Assembly (NCBI GenBank): GCA_949101405.1 | Contig: CARYFM010000008.1 | Coordinates: 1 to 36,176, forward strand | Source of the DNA: an uncultured Candidatus Saccharibacteria bacterium | GTDB lineage: Bacteria > Patescibacteriota > Saccharimonadia > Saccharimonadales > Saccharimonadaceae | DNA: 36,176 nt | Direction: 5' to 3' | Shown: piece after piece, positions 18,038 to 25,137 of the stretch | How the letters are laid out: every line of letters starts with the position of its first letter | How positions within the stretch are numbered: position 1 is the stretch's first letter | The notes under the pieces: generated by a model | Database searches by the model: none | What the model saw: only the letters and a program-made list of their open reading frames with translations | What the model was told of the DNA's origin: nothing | Position numbers and translations under genes: made by a program

Positions 18038-18269
18038 CATCCCTAATACAGTACTCAGGCAGCGGAGGGGGAAAGTATTGTAGCGAATGTACGGGCCATA
18101 TGACGGACGAACTACAGAAGGTCCAAAGTCGATAAAGTAAGCGCTAGGTATATCTGCACCATCATAACGCATGGAGGACGCCCGAGAAGACCAATCGTAA
18201 CCCCACTCGCCAGCACCTCTGAAAGTACCAGTAGTATTAGGCAAGTAGATATCCCCGCTGCGCACGAAG
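18038..18269 (-). other. silent cassette 1 (Fib_succ_major / C-lectin-like C-terminal fragment)
   Basis: Open for 77 codons from FVRSGDIYL to PLRCLSTVLGM, with a central GYDWSSRASS box. The pattern (Gly-Tyr-x-Trp-Ser-Ser, AY, P-S, then PLRC) matches the C-terminal half of Fib_succ_major-type surface domains. The first half of the domain, a signal peptide, an SD and a promoter are all missing, so it should be silent. The 3' end is the 35-bp repeat (18038-18072). The 5' end is CTTCGTGCGCAGCGG in reverse complement at 18255-18269. A small AT-rich hairpin (TTGTA/TACAA, 18272-18286) lies just upstream. The frame runs on past the repeat without an immediate stop. Confidence 0.75.
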
Positions 18270-18286
18270 TGTTGTACTTTTTACAA

Positions 18287-18692
18287 TAGGTATGATAAGA
18301 TGAGGACAGGCAGGATGTAGACGTAACTAAAGGTCGAATACCAATAGTAGTTTGAAAGTGAGGAAAGGTGAGTATGGATAGAGCAATTCTAGAGTACGAG
18401 GTTAAAGACCAAAATGCCTTGATTGTCCGCAAGGCAAAAATTACTCTTTGCAAAAGCAAAGAGTAATTCAATCTAAACTTATTCCTATTCTAACGCTAAA
18501 AGCTTATAACGTCAACCTGGTGGTACTGTTGAATATAAAGCCATAACCTATAAAATCTCTAAAGTTCACAAACTATTCGATACCGGCACCAAAGACGATC
18601 CATATATTGAGGGTACTATTATCGAAATTCTAGGCTTTAAAGTCTATGATAGCGTTCGTTGAACGCCGTGAGCACACTCGCCAGTAAAATCC
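18287..18692. other. gene-poor stretch with decayed coding remnants
   Basis: About 400 bp between cassette 1 and the rpsL promoter without a convincing intact gene. It contains a 30-codon open frame (18374-18466, starting MDRAILEYEVKDQ) ending in a perfect 12-bp hairpin, ATTACTCTTTGC / GCAAAGAGTAAT (18440-18467). A start-less fragment (18510-18662) follows. Confidence 0.5.
18510..18662 (+). pseudogene. C-terminal remnant of an unrecognised gene
   Basis: A 50-codon open stretch directly after an in-frame TAA, with no ATG, GTG or TTG start with an SD. It reads GGTVEYKAITYKISKVHKLF and ends IIEILGFKVYDSVR before TGA. The composition looks like real protein. The family is unknown. It probably marks gene loss next to cassette 1. 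Confidence 0.4.
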
Positions 18693-18721
18693 TTGCATTT
18701 TTAAACATTTTGCGCTATAAT
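18693..18721 (+). promoter_or_regulatory. rpsL promoter
   Basis: TTGCAT at 18693-18698, 17-bp spacer, TATAAT at 18716-18721. A leader of about 70 nt precedes the GTG start. Confidence 0.7.
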
Positions 18722-18796
18722 CAAAACAGAGTTTCAGACATTTTGCATTGCTGTAAACAAGATGTCACAATATTAAGTTAATCAGGAAGTTTTATC

Positions 18797-19207
18797 GTGC
18801 CAACTATTAATCAGTTGATTCGTAAACCACGCCAGAAAGCCGCCAAAAAATCTAAGGCTCCGGCGCTCGGTTCCATCGTTAATACACTTAAGACTAAGCG
18901 CTATGAGCAGGCTGCTCCTTTGAAGCGTGGCGTCTGTCTTAAAGTAACCACCAAGACCCCAAAGAAACCAAACTCAGCTCTCCGCAAGGTAGCTCGTGTT
19001 CGTTTGACTAATGGTCAGGAAGTTTGGGCTTACATCGGTGGCGAAGGTCACAATTTGCAGGAACACGCCGTAGTTTTAGTGCGCGGCGGACGTGTGCCAG
19101 ATCTTCCAGGTGTGCGTTACCATATCGTGCGTGGTACGCTTGACCTTCAGGGTGTACAAAATCGTAAACAAGGCCGTTCTAAATACGGTGCGAAGAAGGG
19201 AGAATAA
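18797..19207 (+). CDS. rpsL: 30S ribosomal protein uS12
   Basis: 136 aa. The decoding-centre protein is unmistakable: PTINQLIRKPR, KVTTKTPKKPNSALRKVARV, the PGVRYHIVRGTLDLQGV block and the basic tail ending in SKYGAKKGE. Lys residues at the streptomycin-site equivalents (TPKKPNSA) are present. The start is GTG behind AGGAAG. It is the first gene of the rpsL-rpsG pair, with rpsG 3 nt downstream. fusA and tuf do not follow here. Confidence 0.97.
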   Translation: MPTINQLIRKPRQKAAKKSKAPALGSIVNTLKTKRYEQAAPLKRGVCLKVTTKTPKKPNSALRKVARVRLTNGQEVWAYIGGEGHNLQEHAVVLVRGGRVPDLPGVRYHIVRGTLDLQGVQNRKQGRSKYGAKKGE

Positions 19208-19210
19208 TTT

Positions 19211-19690
19211 ATGTCACGCAAAGTTACAAAGTCTCTTCAACGCAAAACCAACCCAGACCGCAAATATCAGTCGGTTTTGGTGCAGCGTTTGATTAATAAG
19301 TCTATGCTTGATGGCAAAAAACAGGCCGCCGAGCGCGCAGTCTATACTGCTCTTGAGGGTGCTGCTAAGAAATTGAATTCAGAGGATCCGGTAGCAGTAT
19401 TTGAGAAAGCTCTGGCTAATGTCAGCCCAGATTTTGAAGTTAAGTCTCGCCGTGTCGGTGGTGCCAACTATCAGATCCCATTCCCAATTTCTGGTCACCG
19501 TCAGCAACACTTTGCCTTTTCTTGGCTCGTGCAGGCCGCTCGCGCCCGCCAGGGAATGCCTTATGCTAAGCGTCTTGAGCTCGAGATCGTCGATGCTTAC
19601 AACGAAACTGGTGCTGCTTTCAAGAAGAAAGAAGATTGTCACCGTATGGCCGAGGCCAACCGTGCCTTTGCCCACTTCGCTCGCGCGTAA
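19211..19690 (+). CDS. rpsG: 30S ribosomal protein uS7
   Basis: 159 aa, the standard length. It nucleates assembly of the 16S rRNA 3' major domain. Family hallmarks include the VLVQRLINKSMLDGKK start, PDFEVKSRRVGGANYQIP (the rRNA-binding hairpin) and the C-terminal KKEDCHRMAEANRAFAHF. It follows rpsL by 3 nt and ends at a clear terminator. Confidence 0.97.
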   Translation: MSRKVTKSLQRKTNPDRKYQSVLVQRLINKSMLDGKKQAAERAVYTALEGAAKKLNSEDPVAVFEKALANVSPDFEVKSRRVGGANYQIPFPISGHRQQHFAFSWLVQAARARQGMPYAKRLELEIVDAYNETGAAFKKKEDCHRMAEANRAFAHFARA

Positions 19691-19703
19691 GAGGATTATA
19701 TAC

Positions 19704-19739
19704 AAAAAAAGCACCTGTGTGTAAACTGGGTGCTTTTTT
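19704..19739 (+). terminator. rho-independent terminator after rpsG
   Basis: AAAAAAGCACC pairs with GGTGCTTTTTT around a 13-nt loop. It works in either direction because of the A/T flanks. Confidence 0.85.
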
Positions 19740-19806
19740 GTGTTTTCTCTGTAGCTATGCGTCTATGTTCGCACCAGACATGGGCTTTTATACATACCTC
19801 TCCCCC

Positions 19807-20032
19807 CATCCCTAATACAGTACTCAGGCAGCGGAGGGGGAGACCGAGGTAGCGGTTATGCGGGCCATTCGACGGGGTCACACCAGTGGCATTAAAGTAG
19901 AGGTCGTAAGCGCTAGGAGTAGACACGCCATCATATCGCGTAGAAGACCCGCGCGACGACCAATCATAGCCGTTCTGGCCAGCGAACCAAGACTTACCAT
20001 CAAGTGGAGCGAGGTACCCGCTGCGCACGAAG
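19807..20032 (-). other. silent cassette 2
   Basis: Open for 75 codons from FVRSGYLAPL through GYDWSSRGSS to PLRCLSTVLGM. It is oriented against both flanking genes (rpsG and gap). The 35-bp 3' repeat is at 19807-19841 and the 5' CTTCGTGCGCAGCGG at 20018-20032. A 7-bp AT-rich hairpin (20048-20069) lies upstream. The centre shares short blocks with cassette 1 (RYDG, PSAY) and with cassette 4 (NPSNGP-like), so it looks mosaic. No SD or promoter in the minus direction. Confidence 0.75.
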
Positions 20033-20087
20033 TAATAACTATCCAAGTATTGTTATTTTTACAACAATATCTCGATAAATCTTATGC

Positions 20088-20093
20088 TATAAT
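20088..20093 (+). promoter_or_regulatory. -10 box of the gap operon
   Basis: TATAAT with upstream TGC (extended -10). The -35 is poor. Leader about 28 nt with AGGAGG before the ATG. Confidence 0.6.
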
Positions 20094-20127
20094 AGAAATA
20101 AATCTAGAACTAGGAGGCAAAAAACAA

Positions 20128-21132
20128 ATGGTGAGATTAGCAATCAACGGATTTGGTCGGATTGGGCGCTGTGCGTTCAAGATTGCTTTTGAGCGCCGTG
20201 ATGCTGAAATCGTCGCTATCAATAGCTTGGGTGACCCAGCAACTTTCGCACATCTTCTCAAATACGACTCTGCCTATGGCGTGTATGATCATGAAATCGG
20301 TTTTGACGATAAGCATATCATCGTAGACGGTACCAAGATTCTCTTTTTGGCTGAACCTGACCCTATCAAGTTGCCCTGGGAGAAGCTAGAAATTGACACC
20401 GTTTTGGAGTGTACTGGTCGTTTTTGTAATCCAGCTGATGCTCGACTGCATATCAAAGCTGGTGCACGCAAAGTTGTCATCTCTGCTCCAGCCAAAGGTC
20501 CAGGTGCCAAGACCGTAGTGCTCGGCGTCAATGAGGAAGTCGTTACAGCTGATGATGACATTTTGTCTTGTGCATCCTGTACCACGAATTGCATTGCCCC
20601 AGTGATGAAAGTGATTGAAGATAACTTTGGCATCGAAAAAGCCATGATGACAACCGTACATTCCTATACTGCTTCACAAAAGTTGGTAGACGATGCTGCT
20701 AAAGATATTCGTGAGGCCCGTGCTGCCGCGGTCAACATTGTACCAACCACAACTGGTGCCTCCAAAGCTGCTGCGCTCACCATACCTAGCATCAAAGATC
20801 ATTTTAACGGTCTATCGGTGCGCGTACCCAGCTTAGTAGTGTCGTTAGCGGACATTACTGCCGTACTCAAGCGGGATGTTACCGTGGAGGAGTTAAATTC
20901 TATCTTTGAAAAGGCAGCTGAAGAACCATATTACGAGGGCATTCTAGACGTAACGCATGATGAGCTGGTATCATCTGATTTTCGCGGTAATTCACACTCT
21001 GCGGTAGTGGACTTGCCATTGACTGATGTAGTAGGTGGTAATCTGGTTAAAGTGGTTGCTTGGTACGACAATGAGTGGGGATATTCTAACCGTCTAGTAG
21101 AATTATCGGTTGATTTTGGCCGCGAAGTATAA
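20128..21132 (+). CDS. gap: glyceraldehyde-3-phosphate dehydrogenase
   Basis: 334 aa, typical length. It oxidises glyceraldehyde 3-phosphate with NAD(P) and phosphate. The Rossmann start INGFGRIGR, the catalytic SCASCTTNCIAP (Cys about 151), the HSYTASQ His motif and the C-terminal WYDNEWGYSNR are all intact. The frame is open further upstream through cassette 2, but the true start is ATG 20128, which follows AGGAGG and begins the family sequence MVRLAINGFGR. It leads a run of sugar-phosphate genes. Confidence 0.97.
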   Translation: MVRLAINGFGRIGRCAFKIAFERRDAEIVAINSLGDPATFAHLLKYDSAYGVYDHEIGFDDKHIIVDGTKILFLAEPDPIKLPWEKLEIDTVLECTGRFCNPADARLHIKAGARKVVISAPAKGPGAKTVVLGVNEEVVTADDDILSCASCTTNCIAPVMKVIEDNFGIEKAMMTTVHSYTASQKLVDDAAKDIREARAAAVNIVPTTTGASKAAALTIPSIKDHFNGLSVRVPSLVVSLADITAVLKRDVTVEELNSIFEKAAEEPYYEGILDVTHDELVSSDFRGNSHSAVVDLPLTDVVGGNLVKVVAWYDNEWGYSNRLVELSVDFGREV

Positions 21133-21158
21133 TAGACTAAGAGAAATAAGGAGGATTT

Positions 21159-21683
21159 ATGCCAGAATATCATATTTATATCGGAGCCGACCACCGTGGA
21201 TTCCAGAAAAAGGAAGATTTGCTACCTCTGATTCGCGATTGCCATGAAAACGTTATTGTTGAAGATTTGGGCGCCGAAAGTCTAGTAGAGGATGATGACT
21301 TTAATGACCCAGCTCTGGCTGTTGCTAAGGCTGTGGCTGGAGATAAATACAGCTTTGGAGTACTGCTTTGTGGCTCTGCTCATGGTGTTTGCATGCAGGC
21401 TAATCGCATCAAAGGCGCTCGCGCTATTAATGCCAGTACTCCTGAGAGCGTTAAGGTCGGTCGCGAAGATGACCATGCTAATATTCTTTGTTTGTCGGCA
21501 GATGAGCTTGATGTAGACGCTATGGAAAAATTGATAAAAACCCTGTGTCATACTCACCCCAAAATGGAAGAACGTTATACTCGTCGGGTCAAACGTCTAG
21601 ACGCTGAACACGCCAAAGTTTCCGGAGGTATTGAATTTAGCCTCAAATTTGGTGGTGACGAAGAAGATGACGAGGAGGAATAA
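21159..21683 (+). CDS. ribose-5-phosphate isomerase B-like (RpiB/LacA/LacB family)
   Basis: 174 aa. The start HIYIGADHRGFQKKEDL and the active-site stretch LLCGSAHGVCMQANRIKGAR correspond to the GADHAG and CGTGxGxxxxANKxxGIRA motifs of RpiB, including the Cys of the CG pair. It would interconvert ribose and ribulose 5-phosphate. The C-terminus is longer than usual and ends in an acidic run (GGDEEDDEEE). It lies 26 nt after gap with AGGAGG, and the next gene starts 5 nt after its stop. Confidence 0.85.
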   Translation: MPEYHIYIGADHRGFQKKEDLLPLIRDCHENVIVEDLGAESLVEDDDFNDPALAVAKAVAGDKYSFGVLLCGSAHGVCMQANRIKGARAINASTPESVKVGREDDHANILCLSADELDVDAMEKLIKTLCHTHPKMEERYTRRVKRLDAEHAKVSGGIEFSLKFGGDEEDDEEE

Positions 21684-21688
21684 AACCT

Positions 21689-22336
21689 ATGGCGGCCATC
21701 GTACCTACCATCACTACAGATAATCAAGCCTTTTTTGACGAGAGCCTGTCAAAATTCAGTCAGTTTTCCAAGCGCATCCAGGTTGATGCTTCGGATGGTA
21801 GTTTTGCGCCTACAACTTTGGTACCGCTCAGTAGTATGAAATTTCCTGACAATATTGTGGTCGATTTACATGTGATGTCGGCGCGACCGTCAGAGCACTT
21901 ATCCGAGATTCTGGCGCTTAAGCCAAAGCTTTGCATCTTGCATGCTGAAGTTGATGACGATTTATCAGCAGTTTATGCTCAGCTCAAAGAAGCTGGCATT
22001 AAAACTGGTCTTGCCATGATCAAGACGACCTTTCCAGGTAAAGTTGCAACCTTAATCCAAACTGTAGATCATGTGATGATTTTTGCTGGTGAACTTGGTA
22101 GTCAAGGTGGTACTATTGATATGATGCAGACCGAAAAAATACCCTTAATTCGTACCATTAGACCCGATGTTGAAATCGGTTGGGATGGTGGCGCCAATCT
22201 CAGCAATGTCCGCGCTCTGGCTCATGCCAATATCAATGTGATTAATGTTGGTAGTGCCATTACCCAAGCTGCTGATGCGGCTGCCATGTATCAATCGCTG
22301 GTTGCCGAAAGTGAAAAGAAAGGTGTATTGATTTAG
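21689..22336 (+). CDS. ribulose-phosphate 3-epimerase family protein
   Basis: 215 aa TIM-barrel. Rpe landmarks are present in altered form: RIQVDASDGSFAPT (normally H-x-D-x-MDG), DLHVM with the second metal His, and IGWDGGAN with the late catalytic Asp. The first metal-ligand His appears to be Gln, so ordinary metal-dependent Rpe activity is uncertain. Its place between the RpiB-like and PfkB genes supports a role in pentose-phosphate interconversion. It abuts the PfkB gene, whose ATG follows the stop directly. Confidence 0.7.
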   Translation: MAAIVPTITTDNQAFFDESLSKFSQFSKRIQVDASDGSFAPTTLVPLSSMKFPDNIVVDLHVMSARPSEHLSEILALKPKLCILHAEVDDDLSAVYAQLKEAGIKTGLAMIKTTFPGKVATLIQTVDHVMIFAGELGSQGGTIDMMQTEKIPLIRTIRPDVEIGWDGGANLSNVRALAHANINVINVGSAITQAADAAAMYQSLVAESEKKGVLI

Positions 22337-23335
22337 ATGGCGCGAATTGTCTCGCTGGGCTCAGCGTTGCAAGATATTTATCTGATTGACCGTGATGATT
22401 TTGCCGGTGCAGAAGTGGCCGGGCAGTCAATTTTTGGGCAGTTGGTGATTGGCACCAAGGTAGATATCGACAAAGTCGCCTTTGAAGTAGGTGGCGGTGG
22501 TACTAATGCTGCTGTGAGTTTTGCCCGGTCGGGACACGAAACGATTTTTATGGGTAACTTAGCGCATGATGCTGCTGGAGAAGCTGTGATGGCCTGCCTT
22601 GACGAAGAGAATATTGACAGTAGTTACGTTGAATTTTTGCGGGGCAAAACTGGTTGCTCGGTGGTTATGTTGGATGCCAAAAACGGTGAGCGCACCATTC
22701 TCACGCATCGAGGGGTTTCTGGAAAGTTTAATAATCTCTCCGCTGATGATCTAGAACTCATTGCCCCAGACTGGCTCTATGTTACCAGCTTGCGTGGTGA
22801 CATGGACACATTGCTCAGCTTTTTCGAAAAAGCACATGAGTTGGGCGTCAAAATTATGTTCAATCCAGGTGAACTAGAAATTAAACAGCTGCCGAAGTTA
22901 ATCGGGCTCCTAGAAGATGTCGATGTCTTGCTAGTAAATAAACGCGAGGCCGCCAAAATCGTGCCTGGCGTACTGTTGACCGAGCTGCTCGTGCACCTTG
23001 CTACATATTGCGAAACGGTGATTATTACCGATGGCGAAATGGGTTCGATTGCTACAGATCACCAAGAGGTTTATCGTCTTGGTGTCTACGAACAGGTCAA
23101 AATGCGCGATGCGACTGGAGCTGGCGACGCTTTTGGTGCTGGTTTTTTGGCAGCGTTCGCTAGTGAGCCGGAAAAATCCAAATCTAAAGACAGCCATTTT
23201 GCTCAGGCTCTGCAGTTTGCAGCCGCCAATGCCGCCAGTGTTGTGCAGAAGTACGGGGCGAAGGCTGGAATTCTTGCTAGTTCCGAAAGCTTGCACCCTA
23301 TGCCCATCCAAAAAATTACTGATTTACAACTCTAA
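22337..23335 (+). CDS. PfkB-family carbohydrate or nucleoside kinase
   Basis: 332 aa. Ribokinase-fold landmarks are GGGGTNAAVSFARSG near residue 55 (the first PfkB signature) and MRDATGAGDAFGAGFLAAF near the C-terminus. The latter carries the catalytic Asp and anion hole. The substrate could be a sugar, a sugar phosphate or a nucleoside. Translation is probably coupled to the upstream epimerase gene, since the start codon directly follows its stop. Confidence 0.85.
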   Translation: MARIVSLGSALQDIYLIDRDDFAGAEVAGQSIFGQLVIGTKVDIDKVAFEVGGGGTNAAVSFARSGHETIFMGNLAHDAAGEAVMACLDEENIDSSYVEFLRGKTGCSVVMLDAKNGERTILTHRGVSGKFNNLSADDLELIAPDWLYVTSLRGDMDTLLSFFEKAHELGVKIMFNPGELEIKQLPKLIGLLEDVDVLLVNKREAAKIVPGVLLTELLVHLATYCETVIITDGEMGSIATDHQEVYRLGVYEQVKMRDATGAGDAFGAGFLAAFASEPEKSKSKDSHFAQALQFAAANAASVVQKYGAKAGILASSESLHPMPIQKITDLQL

Positions 23336-23347
23336 AGAAAGGAAATT

Positions 23348-24079
23348 ATGTTAGACGAAAAGATTTTAGCCGAACTCGAAGCCGCTGATGTTGAACGCGC
23401 CAAGGCCTACGCCAACGACCTTGAACGTGGTCTCAAAATTGTCCGCACCTATCCACAAGGTGTGACAATTTTCGGGTCGGCTCGTTTGCCGCAAGACAAT
23501 AAATATTGCAAAAAAGCCCGTGAGCTAGGACAATTACTTGCTCAGAACGGTCACGCCGTGATTACTGGCGGTGGTCCAGGTATTATGGAGGCCGCCAACC
23601 AAGGTGCCTTTGAATATGGTGGGCGTAGTATTGGTCTCAACATCACCTTGAGACACGAACAGTTTCCAAACCCTTATCTCACGGATACTATGCAATTTCA
23701 GTATTTCTTTGCTCGCAAAGTAATGCTAGCAATGTCGGCCAAGGTTTATGTAGTATTTCCAGGCGGTCTTGGCACTATGGATGAGCTTTCGGAAATTATT
23801 ATTCTTATGCAAGAGGGGAAAATGCCTAAAATGCCAGTTTTCTTTTATGGCAAAAGTTTCTGGCGCCCACTGGATAAGTTTATCCAGAACAAAATGCTGC
23901 CATTAGGATTAGTATCCAAAAACGACCTCAAAATCTATAAAATCACAGATAATCTTGACGATATTGTCAAGGCAGCTAACAAAATTGGTCACCCGCCCGT
24001 TAAGACTAATTATTATGATGGTTTTAGCGCGGCCTCTGATATCCGACAGTTGACCGACGAGGAACGAATTATCAAATAA
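23348..24079 (+). CDS. LOG-family (TIGR00730-type) nucleotide phosphoribohydrolase-like protein
   Basis: 243 aa. The Rossmann-like LOG fold is recognised by TIFGSARLP, VITGGGPGIMEAANQGA and the diagnostic PGGLGTMDELSE motif. Family members cleave nucleoside 5'-monophosphates to base and ribose 5-phosphate. The latter product would feed directly into the RpiB/Rpe-like enzymes encoded upstream. AAAGGAAA lies before the ATG, 12 nt after the kinase gene. It is the last gene of the run. Confidence 0.85.
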   Translation: MLDEKILAELEAADVERAKAYANDLERGLKIVRTYPQGVTIFGSARLPQDNKYCKKARELGQLLAQNGHAVITGGGPGIMEAANQGAFEYGGRSIGLNITLRHEQFPNPYLTDTMQFQYFFARKVMLAMSAKVYVVFPGGLGTMDELSEIIILMQEGKMPKMPVFFYGKSFWRPLDKFIQNKMLPLGLVSKNDLKIYKITDNLDDIVKAANKIGHPPVKTNYYDGFSAASDIRQLTDEERIIK

Positions 24080-24115
24080 TTTTTACTAAATCACAAAAAT
24101 ATTGCCCTAAAATGC

Positions 24116-24144
24116 TTGACTTTTTTAACCATGTGTGCTATAAT
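24116..24144 (+). promoter_or_regulatory. strong promoter of the 24.2 kb orphan
   Basis: TTGACT at 24116-24121, 17-bp spacer, TATAAT at 24139-24144, with TGTGTGC before the -10. Confidence 0.85.
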
Positions 24145-24152
24145 GAAGGCAT

Positions 24153-24195
24153 AAGTATTACGATTAGGTGTGATACTTGGTAAATATATACAAGT
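24153..24195 (+). promoter_or_regulatory. leader with alternative hairpin arms
   Basis: The centre arm ATACTTG (24173-24179) can pair either with AAGTAT upstream (24153-24158) or with CAAGT downstream (24191-24195), just before the SD AAAGGGGG. The arms are short, so this is suggestive only. Confidence 0.35.
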
Positions 24196-24217
24196 GAGTT
24201 TTAAAGGGGGTAACGTT

Positions 24218-24742
24218 ATGGTAACAACCACAACAAAACACAAGCCGTCGGATGTGAAATATGAGTTTAGTAATTTATCAATGGACATCAACTATCTCTT
24301 GAATGGAGCTAAAGACTCAGACTACGCAAAGGCTGAAGGTCTACAGGTTAACTTCGTTGATGGCGTCCAGTATCTTAAGCTCGAGCGCAACGGTAACGGC
24401 ACCTACCTCGAAAGGGTAGAAAGGGAATTAAGACAAACGCTGATTGATGGCCAAGGCAATTGGAAAGTAGTGCAGGCCAAGGTTAATGCACAGGGTCTGC
24501 GTTTACGCTTCATGCGCACGGATGAAAAAAATGGAGACTGGTGGATGAGTGTCAGCGCAGAGAATAAAGTCGCTGTCGATATTCGAGATCATCAGTCAGA
24601 TTCCGTCTGTCAGTATTGTTGCAAGCGAGGAACTAATAATTTCAGTTGCCCTCTTGTCATCCAGCAGCTTGGTGAAGAAGTTTCTCGAACAGTCTATGTG
24701 TTCGAGAAACTTCTGACGGTGATTTATAAGGTTTCACCGTAA
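24218..24742 (+). CDS. orphan protein with Cys cluster
   Basis: 174 aa, not recognised. There is no signal peptide or membrane helix. A cluster SVCQYCCKRGTNNFSC (about residues 128-143) could bind a metal. The start is placed at ATG 24218, 7 nt after AAAGGGGG, rather than at the upstream GTG. The end of the gene contains a perfect 16-bp inverted repeat (24676-24691 with 24699-24714). It stands behind one of the strongest promoters of the window and ends at a strong terminator. Confidence 0.6.
   Translation: MVTTTTKHKPSDVKYEFSNLSMDINYLLNGAKDSDYAKAEGLQVNFVDGVQYLKLERNGNGTYLERVERELRQTLIDGQGNWKVVQAKVNAQGLRLRFMRTDEKNGDWWMSVSAENKVAVDIRDHQSDSVCQYCCKRGTNNFSCPLVIQQLGEEVSRTVYVFEKLLTVIYKVSP
24676..24714. 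repeat. perfect 16-bp inverted repeat inside a coding region
   Basis: AGAAGTTTCTCGAACA and its exact complement around the 7-nt loop GTCTATG, in the last 25 codons of the orphan gene and 35 bp before its terminator. Confidence 0.8.
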
Positions 24743-24749
24743 ACTCACT

Positions 24750-24777
24750 ATCCCGCAGGTTTTCCTGCGGGATTTTC
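24750..24777 (+). terminator. rho-independent terminator
   Basis: ATCCCGCAGG, TTTT loop, CCTGCGGGAT, then TTTTCT. A perfect 10-bp stem. Confidence 0.9.
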
Positions 24778-24810
24778 TATGTATTTAAAAACTTTCTTCA
24801 TTTTCCTCCA

Positions 24811-25018
24811 CATCCCTAATACAGTACTCAGGCAGCGGAGGGGGAAAGCGTACCAGCGGGCGAGGCTGAGGGATGGGCTTACGATAGTAGCATGGAAGCC
24901 GAGGCGATATGCATCTGTAACCGTCGAATATGAGCGTGATGACCACCAGTAGCCGTACTGGCCAGCATCCCTAAAAGTTCCAGTGGCCGGTAGATAAATA
25001 TCCCCGCTGCGCACGAAG
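24811..25018 (-). other. silent cassette 3
   Basis: Open for 69 codons from FVRSGDIYLPATGTF through GYWWSSRSYS to FPLRCLSTVLGM. The 35-bp repeat is at 24811-24845 and the 5' box at 25004-25018. Directly upstream is a hairpin AGCCTTCAA / TTGAAGGCT (25017-25048) whose sequence recurs in front of cassette 4. The cassette 3' end lies about 35 bp past the terminator of the facing gene. No translation start signal. Confidence 0.75.
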
Positions 25019-25114
25019 CCTTCAAAAAATTAGAAAAATTTGAAGGCTCTATTTTACCATAACAGGGGTGAATAATAAGAGCTTCCTTCAAAATTTTGCA
25101 AAAAGTTGAAGGCT
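25017..25114. repeat. paired CCTTCAA/TTGAAGG hairpins between cassettes 3 and 4
   Basis: Two related stem-loops (25017-25048 and 25085-25114) share CCTTCAA..TTGAAGGCT arms around AT-rich loops. They lie in the space between two cassettes placed head to head. Confidence 0.65.
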
Positions 25115-25137
25115 AGCAAGGTGACAAAAACGCTCAT

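Noticed and set aside
18112..18471. 119-aa minus-strand open frame across cassette 1
   Set aside because: It overlaps cassette 1 in another frame, has no SD and shows no protein-like pattern.
18038..20032. Integron-type gene cassettes with attC sites
   Set aside because: The cassettes have no start codon and no recognisable attC core-site pair, and the copies lie apart in both orientations rather than in a tandem array. No integrase is seen.
19858..20127. N-terminal extension of the GAPDH frame through cassette 2
   Set aside because: The true start at 20128 has AGGAGG upstream and begins the family sequence. The extension is antisense to cassette 2.
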